DNA from: Roseiarcus sp963764955
Lineage (GTDB): Bacteria > Pseudomonadota > Alphaproteobacteria > Rhizobiales > Beijerinckiaceae
Assembly: GCA_963764955.1 (NCBI GenBank)
Contig: CAVXVE010000025.1
Span: forward strand, 1 to 64,000
Direction of reading: 5' to 3'
DNA length: 64,000 nucleotides
Position 1 is the first letter of the stretch. Each line of letters begins with the position of its first letter. The position numbers and the translations under genes are program-made. The notes below the pieces were generated by a model. The model was not told the origin of the DNA. It worked only from the letters and a program-made list of their open reading frames with translations, and ran no database searches. Shown here one piece after another: positions 56,404 to 64,000 of the stretch.

Positions 56404-57164
56404 CCGCGGCCCTGCGGATCGAGGGCCTTGCGCGCCATTTCGGCGGCGTCATGGTGACGAACGACGTCTCGCTTGAGCTTTTTTCCGGGGACCGCGTGGC
56501 GCTCATCGGCCCCAATGGCGCGGGCAAGACGACGCTGGTCAATCTCATTTCGGGGCATCTCAAGCCGAACGGCGGCTCGATCGCGCTCGATGGCCGCGAC
56601 ATCACGCATATGAGCGCGGCCCGCCGCGCGCGCCTCGGGCTCGCGCGCACATTTCAGATCACGCGCCTCTTCCATTCGCTGACCGTCGGCCAGAACGTCG
56701 CCCTGCCGATCCTTCAAAGGCGGAACTTAAGCCGACGGCTCTTGTCGCGGCGGACGGACGAGCGCGCCGTCCGGCGGGACTGCGAAGCGCTGCTCGATGA
56801 GCTTAATCTCGCCCAGTTTCTCGATACGCCGGTGCGCGAACTCGCTTACGGACAACAGCGCCTTGTCGACATCGCCATCGGCCTTGCGCTCGAACCGCGC
56901 GTTCTCCTCCTGGACGAGCCGGCCGCGGGCGTTCCGCACGACGAAGCGCCCCTCATCCTCGGCGCGATCGCAAGGCTCCGCCCGGATATCGCGGTCATGA
57001 TGATCGAGCACGACATGGACCTTGTCTTCCGCTTCGCCAGGCGGGTGCTGGTGCTGGCGGAGGGCCGGCTGATCTTCGCCGGCTCCCCCGCGGAGGTCGC
57101 CGCCGATCCGGGCGTCCGGCGCGCCTATCTCGGGAGCTACGCGCATGGCCGCGGCGAAGCTTGA
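56400..57164 (+). CDS. HAAT ABC ATP-binding protein (LivG-like)
   Basis: A TTG start at 56400 overlapping the livM stop gives a 254-residue ATPase that begins LTAALRIEGLARHFGGVMVT. Walker A is GPNGAGKTTLVNLISG, the LivG-specific LARTFQITRLFHSLTVGQNV follows, then signature LAYGQQRLVDIAIGL, Walker B VLLLDEPAAGVPHDE and H-loop MIEHDMDLVF. The overlapping TTG without its own strong ribosome-binding site implies translational coupling. Confidence 0.93.
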   Translation: MTAALRIEGLARHFGGVMVTNDVSLELFSGDRVALIGPNGAGKTTLVNLISGHLKPNGGSIALDGRDITHMSAARRARLGLARTFQITRLFHSLTVGQNVALPILQRRNLSRRLLSRRTDERAVRRDCEALLDELNLAQFLDTPVRELAYGQQRLVDIAIGLALEPRVLLLDEPAAGVPHDEAPLILGAIARLRPDIAVMMIEHDMDLVFRFARRVLVLAEGRLIFAGSPAEVAADPGVRRAYLGSYAHGRGEA

Positions 57165-57862
57165 CGTCGAGGGAGTGACGGCCGGCTACGGCTCGACCGA
57201 GATCGTCTCCGGGATTTCCTTTTCGGTCTCCGCCGGAGAAAGGCTCGCGATCTTCGGGCGCAACGGCGTCGGCAAGACCACGCTGCTCGCGACACTGATG
57301 GGCCTCACCTCGCTGCATCGAGGCCGCATTCTCCTGAACGGGAGCCGATCTCGCGGGTTGCAGAACTTCGCTCCGCGCCGAGCGCGGTCTCGGTTACGTG
57401 CCGCAGACACGCGGGATTTTCGGCTCGCTGACGGTCGAGGAGAATTTGCTGACCGGCCTCAAGGGCCGGCCGCGCGCCGACATCGCCGAGGCTTATGCGA
57501 TGTTTCCGCGGCTCGCGGAGCGCCGGTCGAGTCCGGGCCTGCGGCTCTCCGGGGGCGAGCAGCAGATGCTTTCGCTCGCGCGCACGTTGCTCGGCGCCCC
57601 GCCGATCCTTCTGCTCGACGAGCCTCTGGAGGGCATCGCCCCCATCGTCTGCGACGAGATCATGGAGCGGCTGACGGAGCTCGCCGTGTCGCGCGAGATC
57701 GCCATCGTTCTGGTCGAGCAGCAGATCGAGCGGGCCATGGCGTTCGCGGAGCGCGCGATCGCAATGGAACGGGGCCGCATCGTCTGGAGCGGCGCCTCGG
57801 TCGACCTCAGGCGCGACGCCGACCTCATAGACCGCGTGCTTGGCATGGGGCCCCGGCTGTGA
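57145..57862 (+). pseudogene. HAAT ABC ATP-binding protein (LivF-like), frameshifted
   Basis: The start at 57145 overlaps the livG-like gene by 20 bases. The first part has VEGVTAGYGSTEIVSGISFS and Walker A GRNGVGKTTLLATLMG. The frame changes near 57342 and 57385, then it continues LGYVPQTRGIFGSLTVEENL, LRLSGGEQQMLSLARTLLGA, LLLDEPLEGIAPIVCDEIME and VLVEQQIERAMAFAERAI. Two indels within 45 bases in an otherwise conserved gene. Corrected length is about 238 residues. It ends the operon and faces the oxidoreductase convergently, 16 bases apart. Confidence 0.87.
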
Positions 57863-57878
57863 TTTCGCGAGCCGCGCT

Positions 57879-58862
57879 TTAGACCACGCTGCGATATTGG
57901 ATTGTCTCCGCAGCTCCCGCTCGCCGGATCGACGCTTCCGCGGCGCCGATTATGGCGAGCGCGTCTGCGGCGTCCTGGAGCGTCGAGAGCGGCGCTGCCT
58001 TTCCCGGTATGACACGGTCGATGAAGTGGGTGAGCTGGTCGTGGAAGCTGTCCACGTAATTGACAATGCCCCAGGCCGGGCCGCCCGCGTCGGGAAAGAT
58101 CGCATCGTTCCAGGTGAAGCTGACGCCGCCCTTTTCCCCAAGGATCTTGTAGAGGACTGTCCAGGGATCCGAAGTCGGATCGGAGGCGGCGAAGCTGACC
58201 CAGAGGTTGGCCAGAGCGCCGTCCGCGGTCTCGCAGCAAAGCGCAACCTGATCCTCCGCATCCAGGTCCTTGTAGTGAACGCGGCTCGTCCGGGCCGAGA
58301 CATTGAGCGGTCGCCCCGCGAGATAGAGCAGCGAATAGGCGTGGTGCACGGCGACCTCGCGCAACACGCCGCCGTAGCGGCGCGCGACCTCTTCGGAATG
58401 AAATATGTTGTAGATGATCCAATAGCTCGCAACGACGCCAAACCGCTTTTCGTCCAGCAACCGCCGCGCCCTTTGGAGGGACGGATTGTAGATATAGTTG
58501 TGCGCGGGCATGCAAATTCGGCCGGCTTGTCGCGCCGCTTCCGCCAGCGCGGCGATTGCGTCGTGCGTCTCAGCGATCGGCTTCTCGACCAGGACATGCT
58601 TGTGAGTGGCGAGGCAGGCCAGCGCATCGTCCGCGTGGGCGTGATTGGGGCTCAGCACGAGGCACGCCTCGACCTCGGGCGACGACAGCAGCGCGTCGCG
58701 ACTCTCGAAGGCGCGGCCGTTCAGCCGGCGCGCCAGCGCGTCGGCTCTGGGCTGGAAAGGATCATAGACGCCGATGAAACGCGCCGGCGCCCCGCGTTCG
58801 ATCGCCTGGGCGTAAAGCTCGCTGACAATTCCGGCGCCAAGGATTCCGACGCCAAGCGTCAT
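57879..58862 (-). CDS. Gfo/Idh/MocA-family NAD(P)-dependent oxidoreductase
   Basis: The start at 58862 (MTLGVGILGAGIVSELYAQA) gives a 327-residue protein with the Rossmann glycine motif GILGAG. The family's catalytic-region pattern HVLVEKPIAETHDAI (the EKP motif) follows, then MPAHNYIYNPSLQRAR and VLREVAVHHAYSLLYLAGRP, in which a His is the likely proton donor. It oxidises or reduces a sugar or cyclitol hydroxyl. It is the last gene of a CUT2 operon (binding protein, permease, ATPase), so its substrate is probably the imported compound. A start upstream at 59153 adds no homology. Confidence 0.88.
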   Translation of the reverse strand: MTLGVGILGAGIVSELYAQAIERGAPARFIGVYDPFQPRADALARRLNGRAFESRDALLSSPEVEACLVLSPNHAHADDALACLATHKHVLVEKPIAETHDAIAALAEAARQAGRICMPAHNYIYNPSLQRARRLLDEKRFGVVASYWIIYNIFHSEEVARRYGGVLREVAVHHAYSLLYLAGRPLNVSARTSRVHYKDLDAEDQVALCCETADGALANLWVSFAASDPTSDPWTVLYKILGEKGGVSFTWNDAIFPDAGGPAWGIVNYVDSFHDQLTHFIDRVIPGKAAPLSTLQDAADALAIIGAAEASIRRAGAAETIQYRSVV

Positions 58863-59050
58863 GCGTTCGCTTCCCGGCCGCGGAAGCGCGCCGCGTTCGC
58901 GCCGAACGCCTTGTCGGTTTCCCGTACGATCGAGACGCGGACCGGGCATGGCGGCCCTCATGATCCATTCGGCATCTTCATCGCCGGGCGGATGGTCGCG
59001 CTGATGACTTTCGACGATCAACGAACAGCTCCTTGCTTGCTCGAACAGGG

Positions 59051-59785
59051 TCAGGTCAAGACGACATGGCGGGTCAATTCGTCGATCGAGGTGTCGGCTT
59101 TCGACACGTCGATCACCTTGCGTCCGTGGCTCATCACGACGAACCGGTCGCACGCCTGATAGGCGTGATAGAGATTGTGGGTGACGAGGACGCTCGAAAC
59201 CCCCTCGTCGCGCAGGCGCTTGATGTAGGCAAGCAGGCTCTCTGTCTCGCGGACCGAGAGCGCGCTCGTGGGCTCGTCGAGCAGCAGGATCCGGCGTTTG
59301 AAATAGACGGCGCGCGCAATCGCCACGGCCTGTTTCTGACCGCCGGAGAGCGCGCCCACCTCCTTGTCCGGATTGTCGATGCCGCTGATGTGCACGGTGG
59401 TTCGCAAAACGTCGATCGCAACCTCGCGCATTCTGCGATGATCGAGAAAGCCTCTCCTCCCAACGAGCTCGCGACCCATGAAGATATTTCGTACGATCGA
59501 CATGCTGTCGACCAGGGCGGTGTCCTGATAGATCGTCTCGATGCCGATCTTCTGGCTGTCCCGCCGCGAGCGGACCGCAACTGCGGCGCCGTCGACGAAC
59601 ACGGCTCCGGTGTCGGGTTGGACGATGCCGGACATCATCTTGATCAGGGTCGATTTGCCAGCGCCGTTGTCGCCCAGAAGCCCAACCACTTCTCCAGAGC
59701 CCAGCTGAAAGTCCAAGCCGTCGAGCGCCAGCACGCCCCCAAAGCGTTTCGATACGTTGCGCACCTCGTACATGGGCGCGGTCAT
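59051..59785 (-). CDS. CUT2 ABC ATP-binding protein, single domain
   Basis: The start at 59785 overlaps the permease stop (ATGA). The 244-residue ATPase has Walker A GDNGAGKSTLIKMMSG, Q-loop YQDTALVDSMSIVRNIF, signature ALSGGQKQAVAIARAV, Walker B ILLLDEPTSAL and H-loop LVTHNLYHAYQ. It is a FrcA-type ATPase, close to those at 30656 and 31686. The gap of 188 bases to the oxidoreductase gene contains no terminator I can see. Confidence 0.92.
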   Translation of the reverse strand: MTAPMYEVRNVSKRFGGVLALDGLDFQLGSGEVVGLLGDNGAGKSTLIKMMSGIVQPDTGAVFVDGAAVAVRSRRDSQKIGIETIYQDTALVDSMSIVRNIFMGRELVGRRGFLDHRRMREVAIDVLRTTVHISGIDNPDKEVGALSGGQKQAVAIARAVYFKRRILLLDEPTSALSVRETESLLAYIKRLRDEGVSSVLVTHNLYHAYQACDRFVVMSHGRKVIDVSKADTSIDELTRHVVLT

Positions 59786-60810
59786 CGCTGTGCGCTCCGC
59801 GCGGCGACCTGGTTGAGGATGGCCGCGCCGACGATCAGCGCGCCAACGAAAATGTCGAGGTAGAACCCGGGAGCGCGCAAGAGCAGGAGCACGTCCTGAA
59901 TGGTGTAGATCAGCGCGGCTCCCAGAAAGATTCCGAGCACGCTGCCGCGGCCACCGCTCAAGGAAAGACCGCCGATCACGCAAGCCGCGATGGCCTGGAG
60001 TTCGAGGCCTGCGCCGCCCACCGGGGTGATGCTGTTGACCCTGGTGGCGCTGAATACGCCTGAGAGCGCGGCCATCCCGCCGGCCAGGGCGAACGCGACC
60101 AGCTTGACCTGGGCCGGCCTGATCCCGATCGCGTAGGCGGCGTCGCGATTGCCGCCTACCGCAAACATGTGATTGCCGATGCGTCGATGCTGAAGCATGA
60201 CGTGAAAACCGACGCAGAAAAGTACGAGCCAAAGGAAACTTGTCGGCAACAGTCCGATCGATCCGCCGAACACCGCCTGAAAAACCGGGTCCGGCTCGAA
60301 CTCGATCGAAAGGGCGCCGTGCACGAGCAGGATCATGCCGCGCCAGAACAGCATCGCGCCCAGCGTCACGATGAATGACGGCAGGGCGAAGCCAAGCGTG
60401 ATCAATCCGTTGGCGACGCCGATCGCCGCGCCCAACGCGACGGCCGCGAGCAATCCTATCCATGCGGGGACAGAAAAATCGTTCAGAAGAGCAGCGCCGA
60501 CGATGCTCGCGAACGTATAGACCGAGCCGACCGACAGATCGAATTCACCGGCGATCATCAAGACGCCGACGCCAAGCGAGATGATGCCCAAGGTGGGGAT
60601 CGCCTGCAGCATCACCGAGATGTTGCCGCTGGCGAGGTACCGGAACTGGGCCGGAAACATGAGGGCGCCCACGATGCAGACGACCTGGATCGCGACGAAC
60701 ACGATGAGTATGCTTCCGCCCGGAATCTGGCCGACGCGCCGGACCCATCCCGTTGGACGATTCACGTCAGTCCTTCCGAAAGCCGGCGCTTCCGGGACTC
60801 CGGGCGTCAC
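59782..60810 (-). CDS. CUT2 ABC permease (RbsC-like)
   Basis: A 342-residue membrane protein with the family motifs TLGIISLGVGVLMIAGEFDL, SVGSVYTFASIVGAALL, LGFALPSFIVTLGAMLFWRG and LQAIAACVIGGLSLSGGRGS. The N-terminal 25 residues are polar and cytoplasmic. It sits 12 bases after the binding-protein stop and overlaps the ATPase start. Confidence 0.92.
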   Translation of the reverse strand: MTPGVPEAPAFGRTDVNRPTGWVRRVGQIPGGSILIVFVAIQVVCIVGALMFPAQFRYLASGNISVMLQAIPTLGIISLGVGVLMIAGEFDLSVGSVYTFASIVGAALLNDFSVPAWIGLLAAVALGAAIGVANGLITLGFALPSFIVTLGAMLFWRGMILLVHGALSIEFEPDPVFQAVFGGSIGLLPTSFLWLVLFCVGFHVMLQHRRIGNHMFAVGGNRDAAYAIGIRPAQVKLVAFALAGGMAALSGVFSATRVNSITPVGGAGLELQAIAACVIGGLSLSGGRGSVLGIFLGAALIYTIQDVLLLLRAPGFYLDIFVGALIVGAAILNQVAARSAQR

Positions 60811-60822
60811 CAGCCTAATCCG

Positions 60823-61761
60823 CTAGCGGAACGTTCCCGCCCACTGAACCGCGTATTTGTAATTGGTCTTGTCGACCAGACCCAATCCGCCGGTTTTCAT
60901 GTCCGAGGGATAGAGCCCATAGCGGATATTGAGCGCAAGCTGATGGATGGTGAAGAAGCCCTGGGAATAGGGCTGCTGATCCACCGTCGCCTCTATGTCG
61001 CCGCTCGCGATGCCGTCTAGAATCTCCTTGGAAACGTCGAAGCCGCCGACCGGCACCTTGAGCTTCGCCTCCTTCAGCGAGGGCAGGGCTTCGATCATGG
61101 GCTGCTCGCCAAGTCCGATGATCGCCTTCACGTCGCTGTGGCCAATGAGATACTGCACCATCTTGGTGCGGACTTCAGGCAGATTTCCTCCTGTCCCGAC
61201 GATCTCGGACATTGCGCCGACTTCGTCGAGCGCTTTCTGCACGCCTTCGTGCCGCAGAGTCGCGTAAGCCGCGTCGGGGAATTCGACAGGCGTGAAGACC
61301 AGGTCTCCTTTTTTCAAGTGGGCGGCGGCCACCATTCGCTTGCCGATCAGATAGCCGGCGGTGACGAAGTCCTGACCAATGAAAGCGAGACGGCAGCTGT
61401 CCGCCGCGCCCTTGGTGTTGTCGACGTTGAACGCGATCACGGGGATGCCGGCGTGCACCGCGTCGCAGATCGACTTCTTGAACGCGTGATCGTCCCAGAT
61501 CACCGTGGCGATGCCATCGACCTTGTTGGCGACCGCGGTCTGAATGATATTGTTTTGCAGGACCTGATCGTTGTTGGCGTATTGGATGTCGAGGTCGACG
61601 TCCGCCTCTTTGGCTGCGTCCTGCGCGCCTTTGATCAGCGGGTTGAAAAAGGGAACGCCAGGCGCGGTGTAGATAACCATGCTGATTTTCGTTTGAGCCG
61701 CCTGCGCGCCTGTCGCCAGGCAGGCCAGTGCCGCGCCAAGTAGCGCAATCCTCAATCCCAT
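60823..61761 (-). CDS. CUT2 ABC substrate-binding protein (RbsB-like)
   Basis: A 312-residue periplasmic protein, signal peptide MGLRIALLGAALACLATGAQ, cleavage near AQA-AQ. The fold shows in MVIYTAPGVPFFNPLIKGAQ, DIQYANNDQVLQNNIIQTAV, GIPVIAFNVDNTKGAADSCR and GDIEATVDQQPYSQGFFTIH. The C-terminal motif VDQQPY-QGF is shared with the truncated protein at 33515-33840, so the two are the same subfamily. It heads a four-gene operon and is divergent from a GntR/FCD regulator. Confidence 0.92.
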   Translation of the reverse strand: MGLRIALLGAALACLATGAQAAQTKISMVIYTAPGVPFFNPLIKGAQDAAKEADVDLDIQYANNDQVLQNNIIQTAVANKVDGIATVIWDDHAFKKSICDAVHAGIPVIAFNVDNTKGAADSCRLAFIGQDFVTAGYLIGKRMVAAAHLKKGDLVFTPVEFPDAAYATLRHEGVQKALDEVGAMSEIVGTGGNLPEVRTKMVQYLIGHSDVKAIIGLGEQPMIEALPSLKEAKLKVPVGGFDVSKEILDGIASGDIEATVDQQPYSQGFFTIHQLALNIRYGLYPSDMKTGGLGLVDKTNYKYAVQWAGTFR

Positions 61762-61992
61762 ATTCTCCTCCCATCGATCGGATAGGCGCCGTCGACCGCG
61801 ACGCCTGTGGTGAAGCTCGTCAAGCGGTTCAAACTAGCAATGTTGCTTTTTGCGCGCAAATCGAAAAATTGGACTTGAGAAAAGTTTTTGATGAAACTGA
61901 TGGCGCTCACGTTTCGATTGACTATTTTGTGACGCTACCCTGGGATTCCCTGTCGACGGTCGCACAAATTGCATGCAAAAGTCAGTTTGCTC
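61762..61992. promoter_or_regulatory. Divergent control region between binding protein and GntR-side genes
   Basis: About 230 bases, clearly AT-richer than the flanks around 61835-61935 (TTTTTGCGCGCAAA, GAAAAGTTTTTGATGAAAC). AGCAATGTTGCT at about 61834-61845 is a near-palindrome. TTGACT near 61918 with TACCCT downstream may be a plus-strand promoter. It is the natural site for the GntR operator, but I cannot name the exact site. Confidence 0.4.
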
Positions 61993-62164
61993 ATGGCTAA
62001 GATCACGCGCGTCGTCGAACTCCACGCCTGCGGCCCCGCGCACCGTCACCTGATGTCCGCCCCGCGCAACGGCTTCCCGGTTCGGCGTGGCGAAGGGCCG
62101 CGAGTTCGTCCACGATTGGGACTTCATCAAGCGCCATCCGGACCGGCTTCATGAATTCTGCTGA
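61993..62164 (+). pseudogene. Small unknown reading frame, frameshifted, upstream of GntR gene
   Basis: From 61993 the plus strand reads MAKITRVVELHACGPAHRHL, then MSAPRNGFPV. One frame change near 62085 continues as GVAKGREFVHDWDFIKRHPD, then RLHEFC and stop at 62164. Both halves look protein-like, but I know no such family. It overlaps the GntR start by 14 bases. It may be a small protein with an indel or the relic of a gene. Confidence 0.3.
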
Positions 62165-63152
62165 AGCGGATCTCGGAGAGGAACTCTCTCTCGCGTCAGT
62201 ACTGTATCAGGCCGTGCGGGCCAATATCGAGTCGGGGCGGCTGCCGCCTGGGACGCTCTTGAACGAACATCGGCTGGCCCAACAGCTGGCGGTCAGCCGC
62301 GCGCCGATCAGCCGAATGCTTCAAAGGCTTGCCGCAGATGGCGTCCTCATCCGCGTTAAGCCGCGAGGCTATCGCGTGCCCGGGGCGGGCGCGAGCGTGG
62401 TCAAGGGGACGCCAATCCTCGAACTGCCCGCCGCCGCTCTCGGAATTGTCCGTGGCCGCGCAGGCTGGGAGAAGATCTGGGACCAGGTCGAGAAGGACCT
62501 GGTCGCGTGTATGCCGTTCGGCCGGTTCAAGATCAATGAACTCGCCATGGCGGAGTATTACGGCGTCAGCCGAACCGTCACGCGGGATTTGCTCGGGAGG
62601 CTCGAAGCGCGAAACCTTGCCGAGAAGGTCGGCAGATCGCAGCGTTTCCTGCGCGAACTCACCCCGGAGCTGATGAACGATCTCTATGAGGTGCGCAGGT
62701 TGCTCGAACCAACGGCGCTTGTGAGCGCGGCGCCGCGGCTTTCGAGGTCGCGTCTCGAGGAAATGCGTGTCGATCTGCTGCGAGGCGAGGAGAAATATCC
62801 CACCGTGTCCGCCACGGACATCGCGCGCTATGAAGACAGCCTGCATGTTGAATGCACCGAAGCCTGCCTCAACCGCTCGTTGGTGTCCGCGCTGCGCCAA
62901 AGCCAGCTGCCCATCCTCGCCACCAATCGTCTGTTTCAGATTTACCTTGGCATGCCGGCGCTCGAGCCTTTCCTCGCCGAACATCGGCTGGTGATCGAAC
63001 TTATTCTGAACAACGCGCCCGATGCGGCTGCGGTCGCCCTCGACGCCCATCTTCGCAGCGCGGCGCGGAAGCAGCAAACAAGATTGAAGGACCTCAAGGC
63101 GCACCATCGTCCGACGGTCCCTCTCTACTTGCGTCAGGTCGGCGTAAATTAG
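62151..63152 (+). CDS. GntR/FCD transcriptional regulator with a second HTH-like segment
   Basis: A 333-residue protein. Residues 12-78 are a GntR winged helix (NEHRLAQQLAVSRAPISRML and ADGVLIRVKPRGYRVPG). Residues 105-165 form a second one, with INELAMAEYYGVSRTVTRDL and EARNLAEKVGRSQRFLREL. Residues 168-320 are the helical FCD ligand domain (NDLYEVRRLLEPTALVSAAP). Typical GntR/FCD proteins have one HTH and about 230 residues, so this is unusual. It is divergent from the CUT2/oxidoreductase operon (57.9-61.8 kb), the likely target, and convergent to the next ABC ATPase. Confidence 0.88.
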   Translation: MNSAEADLGEELSLASVLYQAVRANIESGRLPPGTLLNEHRLAQQLAVSRAPISRMLQRLAADGVLIRVKPRGYRVPGAGASVVKGTPILELPAAALGIVRGRAGWEKIWDQVEKDLVACMPFGRFKINELAMAEYYGVSRTVTRDLLGRLEARNLAEKVGRSQRFLRELTPELMNDLYEVRRLLEPTALVSAAPRLSRSRLEEMRVDLLRGEEKYPTVSATDIARYEDSLHVECTEACLNRSLVSALRQSQLPILATNRLFQIYLGMPALEPFLAEHRLVIELILNNAPDAAAVALDAHLRSAARKQQTRLKDLKAHHRPTVPLYLRQVGVN

Positions 63153-63183
63153 CGCAGGCCGCCCCTTCGGCCCGTGGCCGCCT

Positions 63184-64000
63184 TCAATGACGCAAGAACG
63201 AGGCTCCTTCGCCATCCGGTTTTCGCGCCGAAGCTGTTGAAGCCAGCGCCAGGAGACTGAGTTTGTCGAAATCCGAGCTCGGCCGGTCGGCGACGATACG
63301 GCCGAGGCGCATGCAGACGATGCGGTCCGCAACGCCGAGCAATTCCTCCAGGTCGGATGACGTGACGCAGATGCTGATGCCAGCATCCGCCAGCTTGCGC
63401 ACCAGAGCGTGGATTCCAGCTTTCGCCTTTACGTCGACGCCGCGCGTGAAGTCATTGAGAAGGAGGACGCGCGGCCGAGCCTCGAGCGAGCGGGCGAGCA
63501 ATATGCGCTGCTGGTTGCCTCCGGAAAGGCGTCCAACCATATCATTCAACGCGTTGGCGCGCACGCCGACCTCGGCCATGCGCTCCGCGGCGACGTGGTC
63601 GAGGGTCTCCTTGTGCAGCCAGGCCGGCGCCATCCGCGCCACCAGCGCCGAGCCAATATTGAACGATGCGTCCTGCTCGAGCCACAGTCCGTCCTTTTTA
63701 CGGTCCGCGGGCATGTACGCCACGCCCTCCCGTATGGCCTGACTGGGATGTCTGAACTTGACGCGTCGCCCGTCAATCTCGATTACGCCTGCGACCGCAA
63801 CGACCCCGCCGAGCATCTCGAGGACCCTTGAGACGCCGGAGCCTTCCAGCCCCGCGAGGCCGACCACCTCGCCAGCGCGCAGCGACAGATCAAGCTCCGG
63901 CATTCCGTGATCGGAACTTTTGAGCCTGATCGCGACGGGTCGCCGCCCCGCCGCCGCGGTCACCGGCGGACGCTCGTTAGCGAGCTCGCCGACCATGGCG
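63184..64000 (-). CDS. CUT2 ABC ATPase, C-terminal domain (RbsA/MglA-like), runs off window
   Basis: The visible part starts in the interdomain MVGELANERPP, the usual MVG start of the second half of RbsA, so the first domain lies beyond the right edge. Then VVGLAGLEGSGVSRVLEML, VAYMPADRKKDGLWLEQDA, LSGGNQQRILLARSLEARPR and NDFTRGVDVKAKAGIHALVR, with VTSSDLEELLGVADRI near the end. In the Walker A-like loop, GSGVSR replaces the GKT/GKS, and Walker B has NDFTRG in place of DEPTRG. This is normal for the degenerate site of RbsA, but the domain may not hydrolyse ATP. It belongs to another sugar importer. Confidence 0.88.
   Translation of the reverse strand, partial: AMVGELANERPPVTAAAGRRPVAIRLKSSDHGMPELDLSLRAGEVVGLAGLEGSGVSRVLEMLGGVVAVAGVIEIDGRRVKFRHPSQAIREGVAYMPADRKKDGLWLEQDASFNIGSALVARMAPAWLHKETLDHVAAERMAEVGVRANALNDMVGRLSGGNQQRILLARSLEARPRVLLLNDFTRGVDVKAKAGIHALVRKLADAGISICVTSSDLEELLGVADRIVCMRLGRIVADRPSSDFDKLSLLALASTASARKPDGEGASFLRH

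Overview
The window looks like a high-GC alphaproteobacterial chromosome, most likely Hyphomicrobiales (Rhizobiales). The grounds are the several TPR/AAA-linked class III nucleotidyl cyclases, the dense run of ribose-type (CUT2) and branched-chain (HAAT) ABC importers, and the palindromic intergenic repeats. Genus cannot be decided from the sequence. Many clearly homologous genes are broken by single-base indels, in accessory and in ordinary metabolic genes alike. This may be real decay in the accessory half, but its spread into treY, treZ, an rbsA-like ATPase and livF suggests residual assembly or sequencing error. Such genes are listed as frameshifted loci over their full span.

Region 1 (1-12.2 kb): the edge of an AidB-like acyl-CoA dehydrogenase. 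Then a very large SAM-cyclase-AAA-repeat protein whose C-terminal half is four ~1.2 kb tandem modules, a second cyclase-TPR gene, a CorA magnesium transporter, and a cyclase fused to an alpha/beta-hydrolase.

Region 2 (12.3-27 kb): an accessory, partly degraded mobile region. It holds a LigD C-terminal remnant, small unknown genes, a two-gene operon of an AAA ATPase and a HEPN-like protein behind a long AT-rich palindrome, an RHH protein, and two secreted proteins with the same duplicated 5' leader hairpin. It also holds HNH and serine-recombinase remnants, a frameshifted primase/helicase-like replication gene with an iteron-like GTGACA array at its 3' end, an AlpA-like regulator and a tyrosine integrase. 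It ends at 26964 in the 3' 52 nt of a tRNA-Gly(GCC), the expected right attachment site of an element integrated into that tRNA. No intact tRNA-Gly was seen in the window, so the left end was not located.

Region 3 (27.3-41.8 kb): sugar-type import and catabolism. There are two minus-strand CUT2 clusters, one with an added NMT1-family binding protein and one with a truncated binding protein. A plus-strand operon follows: amidohydrolase, tandem-domain ATPase, two permeases and a binding protein. A sugar-epimerase-like gene and a BON-domain fragment come next.

Region 4 (42.1-49.2 kb): glgX faces treZ-treY convergently. Together they can convert glycogen-type glucan into trehalose through maltooligosyltrehalose.

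Region 5 (49.3-57.9 kb): an IclR regulator, divergent from a Rieske oxygenase, a glutamine-synthetase-like ligase and a five-gene HAAT importer. The divergent promoter region has two copies of a GTTCG-N5-CGAAC operator. This looks like an IclR-controlled uptake and catabolic operon for an unknown, perhaps nitrogen-containing aromatic, substrate.

Region 6 (57.9-64 kb): another CUT2 operon (binding protein, permease, ATPase, Gfo/Idh/MocA oxidoreductase), a divergent GntR/FCD regulator with a second HTH-like segment, and the C-terminal half of a further CUT2 ATPase that runs off the right edge.
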